DNA from: Bilabrum cf. latius
Taxonomy: Eukaryota > Bigyra: Bicosoecida > Bigyra > Bicosoecida
Length of the DNA: 64,000 bases
Direction of reading: 5' to 3'
Assembly (NCBI GenBank): GCA_965178125.1
Contig: OZ237772.1
Location: 310,001 to 374,000, forward strand
In this document: in pieces, positions 36,890 through 49,000 of the stretch
Layout: every line of letters begins with the position of its first letter
How positions within the stretch are numbered: position 1 is the first letter of the stretch
Program-made: the position numbers and the translations under genes
Notes under the pieces: generated by a model
Told to the model about the DNA's origin: nothing
What the model saw: the letters and a program-made list of their open reading frames with translations, nothing else
The model's database searches: none

Positions 36890-39550
36890 ATGGGACTCTT
36901 GTTCTCGAGTGCTTCAACTGCTGCAGCAAGCAAACCAGTACCATAGGAAAGCACCGAAACCGCCTGCCATCATGATGATGCCTTAATAAATATTCAATCA
37001 TGCTCGACTGAAGACATTCAGTTAGTGTTTGAAAGGTTCGGATTTCGAAATAGAGCTCGTGCTCGTGCTGCTGCCCTAGTTGCGGCACGCCCTATCCACC
37101 ACGTGTCTGATTTGCCCTTGCTGCCAGGTTTTACTGACCGGTCCATTGCTGCCTTGGCCAAAGGAGTAGATCCGCGATCGCTGCCGGGTCTGCCACTGGC
37201 GCTGAGCGCAGCTGAGCGCAGTGCAGTGTGGCCAGCGAGTGTCTGCTCATTGATCGCCAAAGAGGAGCGAATCGGGCTCACAGGTAGCAGAACACCGATC
37301 TTTCGAAGCGATAAATATCAAGCGGCTGCTGGTAGCGCAGCATCTGCGGCACCCGACCTCCAATTACCTCAAATGCTCACTGGTGGAAGTACGTCGCCAG
37401 CTGCTCTACTGCGAGTGATCACGTGGAACATGGGGTCACTGGGATCCCCAGCCCGCTATGAGCGGCGCAGCGTTGGAGCTCTTGCGACCATCCGAAGGAT
37501 GCTCACCCACTTGTGCTCGCCCACAGGGGGCGCCTTCCGGGGATCGATCGCAGGAGCTGGATCAGACGAAACACCAGCGGGCGCAGTAGGGCGCACAGAT
37601 GCTAGCGTAGATGCCGTGCATTGGACAGTGCCGCCGGTCGGCTTTTTCACCAGTGGACGCAGCCAGCGCGCCGGCAAGCAAGTGCCTCGAGGTCAGCTAG
37701 TTGAAGTGTCCGCCGGCAGCGTGCTGGTGGGGCAGGAGCTTCACAGCCTCGGGCTATGGAGGCGGCTCGTGGGCGATGCATTCGGTTGCATTGGAGGCTG
37801 CAGGAGCCCCGGCAGCTCTATGGGATGTGGAGCTGGCGCTTCACCTGCCGCAGGGGCCACGACACCTCAGTCTGCCAGCGGTGATGAGGCAGCAGGAAAA
37901 GGCCTGGCCACACCGCAGCATCCGGACTCGGAGTTCGAATGGGCTGCGGTTCGGCAGGACGGAGTGGTTGCAACCTCAATGGACGGCGTGGTTGCAACCG
38001 GCCTCAGTCCCTGGATCCCCATGGGCGCCTTGGGGCTGGATGTCATCGAAGAGGAGGAGAGGCAATTCGCCATGGAAGCTGGGATGGATCCGCCGTGGCC
38101 TCATGCCATGCCTGCAAGGGGAGTTGCAAGCGGTGGTGACAGTTCAATGTCAAAGAGGGACTCGGCCCCTGGATCAGCTTGCACTGATGGTCCAAGCTAG
38201 AAAATCGTATCCGGAGCTTCGTCAGCGCCTACTTCTTCGTCATCGTCATCATCGTCGGTGTCAGCACGCGGCGCTGCCGCCTTGCCCTCCAACCCTGCCC
38301 CGCCCTAGAGCCGCATCGAAGCGAGAGGCCCCGAGTGGACGGTGTTCCTGTGGAAGAACAGCAGTGTGACGAGTGAAGGACGGTCTCGCGTACGGGTTGA
38401 GCTCATGCGACGTATGAGCGAAGCATAGAGCAGCAGTGTGACGAGTGGGAAGGGCTCCGTAGCAGCCGCTTCCTCGGGGCAATATTCGGTAGGATCATTT
38501 GCCCATTGTGTATCCAACTGTAAGCATAGAGACTCAACACCTTCCGGTCACGAGGTGGCAACATCCGGCGATTTCAACGCCCTTCTGGTTGGCCAGGTGG
38601 TCTCGCTATCGGAGCAGGTCACCGGTGGATCGGCTGCTTCTGAGTGTGACGAGTGCGGAATGGTGCGACCGCCGGCCGTGTGCGCCCTGCGAGTGACGGT
38701 CCTGCGCCAGCCCTTTGCGCGCGATTCTGGCACACGCGGCACTGCTGAAGCCAAGCCGTGCAAGGGCAGCGAAGGAGTAGAGGCGGGCAAGTGCGATGGA
38801 AGCCAGGCGAAGGGAGCAGGCGACGGTGATTCATATCCGCTCGTCACACATAGGTAGGTGGGCACATCGTGCTCTAGACCGCTCGTCTTGTTGGGCGCGC
38901 ACTGCGTTTTCGGAGCCGCTAGATCGGAGCTGGACTCGAGGTGTGAGGCATCGTGGGTGCAGGCCGCCGCAGAACGCCTGCATCTAGAGCTCAAGCAAGA
39001 CCAGTCTAGCAGTCGTAGGGGGTTAAGCGTCGAAGGATACGGCCTCAAACTGCCTGAATCGGCCGCATTTGAGGAATCGCGCTCTGAAGGCACGGCAATG
39101 AGCGCGGGTGCAAGCAGCAGAAGACCATCCTGCACTGCCCGGGCCCGGGCCTGGGCCGAGCAGCTGCACCCGATGGTGGTGCTAGCTGGTGACTTCAATC
39201 TCGCTGCTGGGCCGCATGATCACGGCTGGGACACGCTCCGCAGCATCGGGTGGGATTGCGCGGCGCCAGCAGGCCGTTCCCCGCCTGCTGCAGCCACAGT
39301 CGTAGGCAAGCGAGGCAGCAGCATGGACTCGATTTGGGTGCGCTCCGAGTGGTCCACGCCCGTATAGGGCAACCAGCAAGCCCGAGATATTGCAGCTAGA
39401 AGCGTGATCATCAGCAGTGCCAGCGGGCAGGTGATTCGGTTCGACTTGCCCGAGGAGAGGGAGGCCGGTGCCAGGGGCAGGGCTCGAATGGAGGAACTCA
39501 AGCAGGTGAGCGACCACTTCCCGGTGTGCGCGGATATTCGATTTCCGTAA
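36890..39550 (+). CDS. EEPD1-like protein: helix-hairpin-helix plus endonuclease/exonuclease/phosphatase domain
   Basis: One frame of 886 residues runs from ATG at 36890 to TAA. The start MGLLFSSAS has Gly2 and Ser, a possible N-myristoylation signal, as in animal EEPD1. Two helix-hairpin-helix units follow (INIQSCSTEDIQLVFERF with ALVAARPIHHVSDL, and LLPGFTDRSIAALAKG; residues ~34-90). The EEP fold begins at VITWNMGSL (~176) and ends with VVLAGDFNL (~765), SSMDSIWV and VSDHFPVCADIRF (~873-885), which carry the expected catalytic Asp, Asn and His. A large Ser-rich insert separates them. UAGs at 36944, 38198, 38306, 38426, 38855 and 39365 are crossed. Human EEPD1 is a nuclease linked to fork repair and also described at the plasma membrane; the role here is inferred only from architecture. 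Confidence 0.8.
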
Positions 39551-39731
39551 GATGTGAGAGTTGAGGCACTACCAAAAGCAAGGACGATTTGAGCAGTGTC
39601 CGCGACGAAGGTTCGGACCAAGATCGGGAATCGCGGCAAAGATCCACACCGCGATTGAGCGAACGAGGCCATGTCGAGTTCTCACACCAAAGATACACAC
39701 AGGAGAATACAAGCCAACCAGCCACCAAGCC

Positions 39732-40265
39732 ATGATCGCCACAATCGCAACACTTCTCTCCGGAGCCATTCTCGCCCATGCAGCCATCCCCGGGGCTCTC
39801 CGGGGCATCGGATCGGCGGGCGCACCTTCAGGCGCGGCTGTCGCTGACATGAGTTCTTCCCCACAGGCCAGCGAGCCCCGTGGCAACGACACTGCTCCAT
39901 CCACGGAGGTATGCTCTTCGTCTGGCTCATACCCATACCAGTTCCCAAAGCCCTGCAGCGTGGTGCTTGGCCACGGAAACTCGGCCAACGTGTACATCCA
40001 CATCGACGGCGGGGGCAACGGCCGGATCGGCTGGTTCGTGAACTCCACGCAGGACAGCAGCGCCCCGCTGGACTACATCGTGTACAAGGACGGCAGCGTT
40101 CACACCCAGGGCGGGCTGCATTCCGGCTACCTGGTGCAGGAGCACGACCTGGACGTCGGCCCAGTCGGGAATGGCAACCAGTGGAGCATCAACGTGCACC
40201 AGGCCGATCTCTTCGGGCATGCGCGGGCAGAGCTGGGGTTCTGCCAGGGGCTCAGCTGCCTGTGA
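39732..40265 (+). CDS. Small secreted protein, function unknown
   Basis: 177 residues, ATG to TGA, no internal UAG. A signal peptide (MIATIATLLSGAILAHAAIP) is followed by a Ser/Ala-rich linker and a compact C-terminal domain of about 110 residues with four Cys (CSSSGSYPY, PCSVVLGH, FCQGLSCL) and conserved-looking aromatic turns (VYIHIDGGGNGRIGWFVN, GLHSGYLVQEHDLDVG). The even Cys count suggests two disulfides. I do not recognise the fold. The gene lies 181 bp downstream of the EEPD1-like gene on the same strand. Confidence 0.7.
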   Translation: MIATIATLLSGAILAHAAIPGALRGIGSAGAPSGAAVADMSSSPQASEPRGNDTAPSTEVCSSSGSYPYQFPKPCSVVLGHGNSANVYIHIDGGGNGRIGWFVNSTQDSSAPLDYIVYKDGSVHTQGGLHSGYLVQEHDLDVGPVGNGNQWSINVHQADLFGHARAELGFCQGLSCL

Positions 40266-40925
40266 GTTAATCCGGAAGGATCACCGGCGGTCTGTGGCCG
40301 CGCCATGGAACCGCCTGAGGACTGAGCACGGGGCTGATTCGGAGCTTTCCATTGCTGGTGTCGCCCGTCGTTTCCTACAGATGCTTGCTTAGTTGGATGC
40401 AGTGCTTAGTTGCTATGATATACAAAAGTTGCTTTAGTTGAGGGAGACTGGATCAGGCTCTTCCACGACATTGGCTACGTAGCCTACGTATGGGGTATCG
40501 GATTCATGTCGTTGCGCCCATCTTCAGTCCATGGCATGGGCCCCTTACATTATAGCTATAGAATTCAGACAACTTTGACTTTCAATTGGTGATGGCAGCC
40601 CTACTTATCCACCCCTTGCGCCACTGGTGGCACCCACCCCCTAGATGACCCCTCCCATTCAGCCCCCTCGCGGGGTTCTGTCATCGATCCGATCCATAGA
40701 TGAAAAAAAATATTGGTCGGCGACGACCCGCAGGTGGCTCCCACACTTTTTTCCAAGCTAAGCATGTCGGTATCGCCATCCAATGCTCATGCCAGCGCAC
40801 CTCGATGTAAGGAAAGATTGAATTGAGCTAAAACCTATGCCGGTTCCTCTTCCCGGTAGTGATGCAAGTAGCACTGCTTCATGCCGCCTTGACTGCATGT
40901 GTCTAGGGGGTGGCTGATACGAATC
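40266..40925. other. Intergenic region, no gene seen
   Basis: 660 bp with mixed composition, short poly-A/T runs (around 40700-40755) and no ORF of coding character on either strand even when TAG is read as sense. No structured RNA recognised. Confidence 0.55.
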
Positions 40926-41912
40926 ATGCCCGAGTAGTCCAATCTTTCAGTACACACTGCAGCCGAGCGAAAGCTTGAAATTCGGATCGATGACAGTACG
41001 TCCAAGGAGGCACTGCAAGCCATCCAGGAGCTCGATTCCGACAAGGATGGAACCGTGTCTCTCGGTGAACTCGTGGCAGCCACACAGAAAATGGCAAACC
41101 TCCAAGCCAACAACGCCAGCTTGCAAAGCTCCGTGTACATGCTGAGCGTTATGGTTCTATTGTCCCTGGTGGCAGTGTTCGGTACGTCATACTTGGCCAT
41201 CATGGCGGCAAAGGACCAGTTCGTGACCGACGGCAAGCTGGTGAGCGGCAGCGGCGATACTATCGCAACGAGCGAGAACATTCAGCGCAACAACGCAGGC
41301 CAAGACTACCGGTCGCTTCTTGGCCTGCAGTACAACGATCTGCTGCAGCTCAAGCAGCTCAGTATTCGCACAGCCCACGGCATGACCGACATGCGAATCG
41401 CAGGCTTCGACCGTCTAGAGGCCGCCGCTGACGCAGGCGTGAGGGACGAGATCACCTTCTACGGCCATTCCGGTCACATGCTGCACATCACACCAGACTC
41501 TGTCGACTTCATTGTGCCTGTTGTGGCGGAAGGTACCGTTCAGTCCGTCCGCCTCAGCGAAGGTGCGGAACAGGGCCGTCGAGCGGAAGCATCCGTGGTG
41601 ATCCCAAGGACTCCTCTCCTGCGCATGTCTCCGGCCGAGATTGACACACATGCAAAGATGGGGTCCTTCGACGGGCTCTCGGAGGCGACGCACTACGTCC
41701 TGCCGCTCCCTGTTCCGGGCCAGAGCCACGCAGATGCGCAGGAGCGGCATCGCCGCCTGGCTGCACGCCGCGAGGACCACGGGCGCCGCCTGTTCATCGT
41801 ATTCCCACTGCCAACGCCAGACGTCTCGCCGGAGATCTTCTTCATCACGGCTCCCATCCCGGACCAAACCATGATCGGACCCACCAACTACGAGTCGTAC
41901 GTGCCTTTTTGA
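40926..41912 (+). CDS. EF-hand protein with one membrane span
   Basis: 328 residues, ATG to TGA, with one UAG as codon 4. A single canonical EF-hand loop (DSDKDGTVSLGE, residues 37-48) has Asp at 1, 3 and 5, Gly at 6 and Glu at 12, so it should bind calcium. A short helix leads into one strongly hydrophobic span (VYMLSVMVLLSLVAVFGTSY, ~68-92). The remaining ~230 residues have no recognised domain and end in a Pro-rich hydrophobic segment (IFFITAPIPDQTM). The EF-hand would be on the opposite side of the membrane from the C-terminal domain. The first exon could lie upstream if the CACTGCAG at 40960 is an acceptor; the ATG used is the simplest reading. Confidence 0.65.
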
Positions 41913-42327
41913 GATGTCCTGCAGGTGCCATCTCGGATGTGCGTGGCGAATGTGTTGGATGCTGAGGCTTGTTGTGTAGACAGCGTTGGGACTCGGGGCT
42001 GTGGTAACGCGATTCGATCGCACCGCTCTCCTTCTCGGCAGCGCAGCCCCGGTCACAATCGGATGACACAGGGAAGGGCGCGTGGGGCGGCACGGCCGGG
42101 CAATGCATGTGTGTTTATTTGTGCCAGCATATGGAATTAGCTTGAGCAAGTCGTACTTTACAAGCGTAACTAATCCATGGATGCATCACGCAAGCAGGAC
42201 CCGCAGAAGACCAGGCACGCTGCAGCTCTGCAGCATGAGGTTCCGTTTGTTCGATTGCAGTGCGCGGCGCCCAATTTACGCATTGATCTATAACAGCATT
42301 GGTGCATTACCACAGCTTCCTCAAAGC
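41913..42327. other. Intergenic region, no gene seen
   Basis: 415 bp between the EF-hand gene and RPB3. No coding ORF or repeat recognised; it should include the RPB3 promoter. Confidence 0.55.
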
Positions 42328-44353
42328 ATGGCTGGGGTAGGGATGGGTGGTTAGGCTGCTATGCAAGGTGATCCTGGAAGGCATCTTGGTGCGGGGCCCT
42401 CAGGTGCGCCTGCCGGGCCCATCACTGCGGATGATCGAAGAGCGGCATTCCTAGGCGGCGCGAAAAAGCGAAGGCCGGTAGTACAAGTGAATGATATCAC
42501 GGAAGATTTTTTGCGATTCACACTGGATGGATGCGATGTTGGTGTCGCAAATGGGCTTAGGAGAGCCATTATTGCAGAGGTGAGTTCGTTGTCCAAAAGC
42601 ATAGTACGCTGCCTTAGTCCTGCAAACGCATTGCATGGCGCTCATTATAGATTTGCCTCACTCACCTACCAGGTCCCAACTCTTGCGATCGACACGGTTG
42701 AGGTCGAAGAGAATACCACTGTGCTGCATGATGAGTACATTGCTCATCGTCTCGGTGAGTTATCACAGCAATGCGAGCTTCAAGCATTGTCTGAATTGTA
42801 TATTCCCTAATACTCTCAATTGAGTCGCATTGATCTGCCTGCAGGTTTGATTCCTCTGCGGGTGGCCCTCGGAGCTGACTAGTTTGTAGAAGATATCTTC
42901 GGTTTACCAGTGAGACCAAACGTCATGAACGTCCTTTGCTTGCGTTTAAGTATGATGTATTCTCTTCGTTGCGTACCGATCGGCTATTTTGTGCACAGGG
43001 CACGGACGACGCGAGAGAAGTGAACCTCGTGCTGGACGTGAAGAACGGCGCAGAGCCCCTCCGCCTCGTGACCTCCCACGACTTGAAAATCGTCCCCATC
43101 GACACCTCCAGGGACACACTCGTCACAGTGGCCCACACATGCTCCGAGGACGAGGCACAGGGCCTCTACCGCTTCTCTGGGGCAGAGGACGACGACGCCA
43201 TGGAGCAGGAGGCCAAAGAGGCACACGACCGGGGGGCCCCCGAGGAGGACGTAGAGGCGCTCAAGCCAAGACGAGTGCCCGGGGATGCGCCGGGGGGTAT
43301 CCTGTTGGCCAAGCTGGGAGAGTATTAGCACTTGAAACTCAGGTGCCAGGCCACCGTAGGGACGAGCATGATGCACGCGAGGTACATGCCCGTGTCCACT
43401 GTGAGCATGCACCCGTACTTCAGTGTCGCGCTCAACACGGATGAAATCGACGCTTTGACGGAGGAACAGAAACAGGCATTCGTGGCAGAGGCGCAGGCAG
43501 GTGAGAGAACAAGAGGCACTTGCGGAGGTATCGATAGCATGACATCGGGGGCGACTGGGGTGCTGGCCTGATTTTGGGTCGCACTTTACTTGCCTTGCTC
43601 CCCCCCCCGTTCAAGCCCCCCCCCCCCGTCCAAGCTGCCACTTCCTCCGTACTCATCGTAGCTCTTACCAGCACCCTCATTTTCGTTAATAAATGTTGTT
43701 TCCCTACTTCCACCACCGCAGGCATCTTCAAGTACAACGAGACGGAGGGCACGATCGAGTGCGTGGACCCTCAGGGGATCAACTGCCCCGCTGACCTTGA
43801 GCGGGTGGCAGCTCTGCACAGCAAGTCGGACGAGCCTTTGATCGCCATCCACTCGCACCCGACTCGGTTCATTTTCGACGTGGAGTCGACGGGCGTGATG
43901 CCTCCCACAAAGATTGTGCAGTCCGCTCTCAGGCAGCTGCAGATCAAGTTCGGCAGGCTCGCGCGAAGCATCGGGCGAATCAGGGAGGGCGAGAAGGACG
44001 GCACTATCAAGCCCACGGCAGCGGCTGCATTTCAAGGAGGGGCAGGGGCGGGGTTGCTGGCGGACGAGGGCACTGGCCAGGTGGCTGCAGCCGATGGCAC
44101 GGCGGCGGGTGGGGTGGCAGCCAACGCGGGTGTCAGCGTTCCGGCGATCGGGGCGGGCGGGCCGGAGGAGGAGGAGGCGGAGGCCGAGGCAGCCAGGGGG
44201 GGGTAGTACCCGGGCATGGAGATGGGGATGGGGATGGGGATGGATATGGGGGGGATGGGCGGCGGGGTGGGGGCAGGTGGAGGCTACACGCTAGGGGCTG
44301 GGGGGGCTGTCCCCGGTCAGGGGGGCGGCGTGGGGGCATACCAGGGGTTTTGA
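42328..44353 (+). CDS. RPB3: RNA polymerase II subunit RPB3
   Basis: Five exons: 42328-42579, 42673-42754, 42845-42909, 42999-43500 and 43722-44353. All four introns are GT-AG and the phases agree; 510 residues ending in TGA. Family blocks: VNDITEDFLRFTLDGCDVGV with ANGLRRAIIAEV, VPTLAIDTVEVEENTTVLHD and EYIAHRLGLIPL. The last is the RPB3 signature rather than that of the Pol I/III paralog AC40. Then come LVTSHDLKIVPI, ILLAKLGEY-UAG-HLKLRC and FIFDVESTGVMPPTKIV. RPB3 pairs with RPB11 to nucleate polymerase assembly. The UAG at 43326 falls where other RPB3 proteins have Gln-Glu-Leu-Arg-Leu. The Cys cluster that binds zinc in yeast RPB3 is absent: FVEDIFGLP follows directly. An acidic insert and a Gly/Met-rich tail make it almost twice the usual length. 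Confidence 0.88.
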
Positions 44354-44523
44354 ATCAAAACTATTGATGCTCTGTTCGATGCAGGGGGCGACTTACGCAC
44401 AAATATGTCTTTCTTGTATGAACTATTCAACCGAATCAGACGCGATGGAGTGCGTGCCTGCGTACCGGCCGGCAGCGTAAGGTTACGTAACCTAGACCTT
44501 GTCCAGGTATGCACGTCTCGGTT

Positions 44524-44613
44524 GTGCACTGCAGCACCGTGCACACATCGGCAGTGCACTGCAGCACCGTGCACACATTGGTGGTGCACTGCAGCACAGT
44601 GCGCACATCATTG
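44524..44613. repeat. Three direct copies of a 30-bp repeat with internal palindromes
   Basis: Units start at 44524, 44554 and 44584. The core GTGCACTGCAGCACCGTGCA contains the palindromes GTGCAC and CTGCAG, so it can form hairpins. It lies between the RPB3 stop and the end of the convergent minus-strand candidate gene. Confidence 0.85.
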
Positions 44614-45425
44614 CCTACTGCCAGGCGCCGTGCTGTTCTGCACTGCACTGCCGAACTGCCTCCCCTGTCTGAACCTCCCCGCCGCCGCAGCGTCGCCTGC
44701 CTGCACCATGGGGGCACTCCCATGGGAAGGCACCATCGGTCTGCCGCCGCTCCAGAGGGCATGGCCGAGGAGACCACCCCCACCCCCACCAGTGGTACCG
44801 GTTGAACCCCCGGGTCGCCCCTTGGGAAAGTCGTGCAGGGGATGCCTGGCGGGATCTAGTGTGGGGAAATCGTCACCGGCGCCGTTGCCTGCTGCACCCG
44901 AGGAGGTGCTCGTGCTCGCCCCCTCCCCTGGCACTGCTGCTCCTGACCGCGGCAACCGACGCTCCGTCGCCGGGCCAAAGCTCCCGCCAAAGAATTGCGC
45001 GAGCACCTGCTCCATCCGACTTGCTCCCGCGTCTTCTGCTCCAAGCGCAGGCAGCTCTGGAGGGGAGGTTGATTCTTGCGCGTCTCCCTTCCGAAGGATG
45101 ACTGTCCCAAGCTACTTCTGCGAGCTTGCAACACAAGGAAATTAAATTCGCGTAAGTAATCCTAGCATGAAGCAGGTAGATAGGGAGACGGATGTCAACA
45201 TTAAGTACAACTGGCGTGGCCCCGTGGCAACGATATTCTGATCAGACAGTCACTCTCACAGGTGGTCTTCCGCTGCACTACTCGAGGACGTGCACAGATT
45301 TCATAGAAGTAGATTTTCCGTTGACCCAAGAATACTCCGAGCTTTGCATGGTTGAATGCCCACAGCCTTCCTGAACCTGGCTCTTCAGCTTGCTAACTTC
45401 TTCCAAAAACTTGTCATCGCTTCCG
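44608..45425 (-). CDS. Tentative gene, 3' exons: Gly/Ser-rich protein of unknown function
   Basis: On the minus strand an exon from 45117 to the TGA at 44608 reads KQLGTVILRKGDAQESTSPP (with one UAG as Gln), then MEQVLAQFFGGSFG, then a Gly/Ala/Ser-rich stretch like the inserts of other proteins here. A preceding exon ending at 45260 at a GTGAGA donor has matching phase 0 and reads DDKFLEEVSKLKSQVQEGCG, coiled-coil like. The start was not found; upstream DNA is AT-rich. Competing plus-strand ORFs (44405-45145 and 45192-45374) show no domain either. Treat as a hypothesis. Confidence 0.3.
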
Positions 45426-46001
45426 ACAATGATCTATGCCTAACGCGAACTCGATCTACTATCTTTCATCCTATTTGCTGTGCACACCGATAATGCAGCA
45501 AATAGCAATTTGTAGTAACAGAGCAGAAAATTTGTGTCGATTAACCGGATTCTGTAGTTTTTGTAACGTGTCGATACATTCGAAATGTTGGTGTCTACAT
45601 CTTGTACCCAATATATCCCACGGTTTCGTGAGTATCTGTGCAATTTGTGGCTACAATGTATGTTATATGCATGTTATGTGCATGTTTAGACTGTTAACAT
45701 CCGTGATTATCAAAGAAATAGCTTGTGGATTGGACTCAAAAGTGAAAACAGTAGATTTGCGTTTAAATGAACATGCCATGCAGCGCCCGTGCAATTCTTG
45801 CTGATAGGTGCACCCCAGTGACGATTAAATTGTATGCTTAAACGGAATGTTGAAGATTGCTTCGATCTAACCCTCTAGTTGTGTTGTTAGTGCAGCCCCA
45901 CTTGTATTTGAATTTCTTGGCCTATTTGCAAGCTTGTCCGATTCGCTCTGTCGGCATTCGGAGACAGAACCGCAACATGCAGGTATTCGTATGCTATCCC
46001 C
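45426..46001. other. AT-rich region, no gene assigned
   Basis: 576 bp that is clearly AT-rich (about 45430-45890), unlike the rest of the window. ORFs on both strands lack coding character. It could be intron or 5' leader of either neighbour. Confidence 0.5.
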
Positions 46002-49000
46002 ATGCTTTTCGCAGCTAGGGCTATGAAACCGTCTGAACAGCGTGTGTCTGGGCCAGCCGCACCAGCGGCACTAGGCTCGTAGGTTGCCAGCGCGCGTTCA
46101 GCCACGGCTCCGTCTGCGCATAAACCAGCGAGCGCTGGTAGCACACAGTATTCTGCACAGCACGGGCTTTCTGCGTCAAGCGCTGGGTCGTCAGGAGAAT
46201 AGTCGTCGTCGTCGACGTCGTCATCTTCCCAGCATGCTTCTGCGCCGGCTTCTCCCCAACTGGGCCCCGACGCCGGCTGGAGCGCCGGAATGACGAGCGT
46301 GCTCAAGGCCAGCGAGGAGGGCGACATGGAAACCCTCACGGCCCGCTGGCGCAGCTCGTACGCAGGCAGGTTTCAGGCCGTACCCCCCACGGTGGATGCG
46401 CACCCTTTGCTCATCGCCGTGCACTTCCTGTAGCCAGCCGCAGTTGAGGTAAGAAGGTCTACTCAATGTAACTTGTATCACGAATCTGGGCGTTGCTTGT
46501 GCATTTGACTAACGTGCTGCTGCTGCAAGCACCCTGGCACCACTGACCCAACCACTAACCCCTCGACTGGGCATCCTGCCTCACTCGTCACATCACACTC
46601 ATCACACTCATCGCACATCGCAGTTCCTCCTTGACCGGGGCATGTCAGCGGACCAGCCGGGCACTGCCGCGTCCTACCCCGGAGACGGCATGATGGCCTC
46701 GGAGCTTAGGGGGATTACGCCCATGGAACTCAGCGAGAAACTGCTGTTTGTGCACGGGCGGAGGGGAAGGAAGGGCAAGGCAGTGCAGGCGATCAGGGGA
46801 CACCTGCGGGCCGCAGCAGAGAAGGCGAGATTGGCGGCATACAGGGAACAGCTGGAGGCGGCCTAGAAGGCTGGCGCCGAGGAAGGGGGTGACAGGAGAG
46901 GAGGGGGTTCCGCTGCCGGTGTCTGCGCTGGGGAGCAAGGGGAGGGCGGTAGCGGAGGGTCGCAGGAACAGGGGCAGGGCGCCGGCGGCGGGTTGCCACA
47001 ATCGTCACCCGTTGTTGGCCGCAGTTCCGCTCGCGGCGCCGCGCAGGAACAGGGCACTCCCGGCCACGAAGGTCCTGCTGCCGGATCCGCGCTTCTGACG
47101 CCCGCCACGCTGCAATACGATACACCCCGGGGCGGCAGCGGCGGAATGGGAGGTGGAACGGGGGATCAGCAGCAGCAGCCTCTCACCGTGTTGCGATCAC
47201 GATCTGCAGACAGCACGGCCTCATCGTCGTCATCGTCGTCTGCTATGGGGAGTGGGGGAGCAACTGGCAACAGGAGCAAGCGGCCCCCACGGCGAGCTGC
47301 CGCGGTAGCCGCACGATAGGTGGTTGCAACCGCTACGCAGGCAGACGGGGATGACAAGCAGCAGCAGCAGCAGCAGCAGCGGCAGCAAAAGCCGTTGATG
47401 AATCAAGGGGACTTGCAGGGAGTCGAAAAATATGCGGCGGGCCACCAGTCTTCTAGGCATCGCAGCAACGATGACGGGGTGGCGCAGCGTCTCTTCGCCG
47501 AAGGTGCAGCGCACGATAGTGCAGCGGGAGCTGCCCGCACCGTTGGTCGCAAACGACCCAGGGCAACCAGTCCCCGGGTACCATCAGGCGAGCAGATCTA
47601 GGCCCAGGCATAGACGCAGTGTGACGAGGATGCGGGCGGCTCGGGATCAATTGCGCCTGCTGCAGCAGCACCGGCGGCCCGACCTCCAAACCGGAAAAAG
47701 CGCAGGCAGACGGCCGGTGGTCCAGCTTAGACCGCGGTATCACCAGCGGCAGCTGCCGCCACCAAGCAGCACCAGCAGCACCAACAGCAGCAGAAGCAGC
47801 TCAAGCCTTAGGGAACAAACAGCAGGGTACCCTCGTGGGTTCCGAAGCAGGTCGCCTCTAGGCCCAGCCACAGGCAGCCCCAAGCCCCCATGGAGCCATC
47901 GCACTCGTCACACCAGCATCACCCTCAGGAGTCGGCCCGTCCGCAGATGCTCCTGCGCACCCGCACGTAGGCGGCTCGCACCCGGCCGCCAGAGGCTGCA
48001 GGTGACCAGCCCCTTTGTTGCGTGCTGTTTGCGCTGTCGAACCACCCCGATGCGGTTGCGACCGATGCCGTGCTGCAGTGGTGGCAGACCCACCGACCCG
48101 CTTGGGCAGCTGCCGCTGGTCCTGCCGCGGTGCTTCCCTTGGTGATCCGGGGTGAAGGGGGGGCGGCGGAACCGGCCGGTCTGGGGGATGGGTCTGCACC
48201 TGCACCTGCACCAGCACCAGCATCGTCGTCGTCCTTGCAATCTACATCTTCATCTTCATCTTCTTCTATGGCCTCCTGTCAATCGGGACCAAGCTAGGAG
48301 GCGCTGTCCGATGCGCTCAGGACAGCCGTGCGGGGGGCTCTGCTGGACATAGAGTCGACGGGGCCGGCGATGGTCCGGCACGGTGGAAGCAGGGATCGAG
48401 GAGGAGGCCACAGCCGGGGCGCCATTGCAAGGCACTCGGAATCACAATCAGGCTGGGTGGGCGGCCTCAACTCAGAAGACCCTGTGGCCATCGCGGAGGC
48501 CGTGCAGCGGAAGATCCGGAGCCTAAATGAGAGCTCTCCTACAGCCAGTGGCATCGGCGCGGCTCAATCCGGTGCTGGTGCTGGTACTGGTGCCGGTGCC
48601 GGTCACGTCGCACCCAGCGCACTCTTGCAGGAATTGAACCTGGGAGCGATCGGCAGTAAACAGGCAGGGAGCGAGACAGCGCCCCCCTCGGCTTCGATAT
48701 CCGAGCTGGAGGCTGCTTGCCCCACCAGCCTCAGGCCATCGGGTGTGACGAATGCGGGGTCACGGTCTCTGGGGCTCGGGTGGTTCGAAGCGCGGCGCCG
48801 CTTGGTTGCGGAACCTGTCTCGGACTGCGTAGCCCGAGTGCGCAGGATCGTGCACGGCGCTGCTGGGACAGGAGCCATGGGTGGTGTTGCTGATCCGATC
48901 ATTGATCCGATCGCGCAGGTGGTCGCCAATCAGATCCTAGCCTAGCAGAGGAAGCGGCGGGGCAAGGGCACCTCGTCAGCGGCGCCGCGCACTTACGATG

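Noticed and set aside
44405-45145. Plus-strand ORF of 246 codons downstream of RPB3
   Set aside because: Its sequence is Pro/Cys/Ala-rich with a 10-residue repeat derived from the 30-bp DNA repeat and shows no domain; the minus-strand reading has more natural helix-like segments and consistent splice phases.
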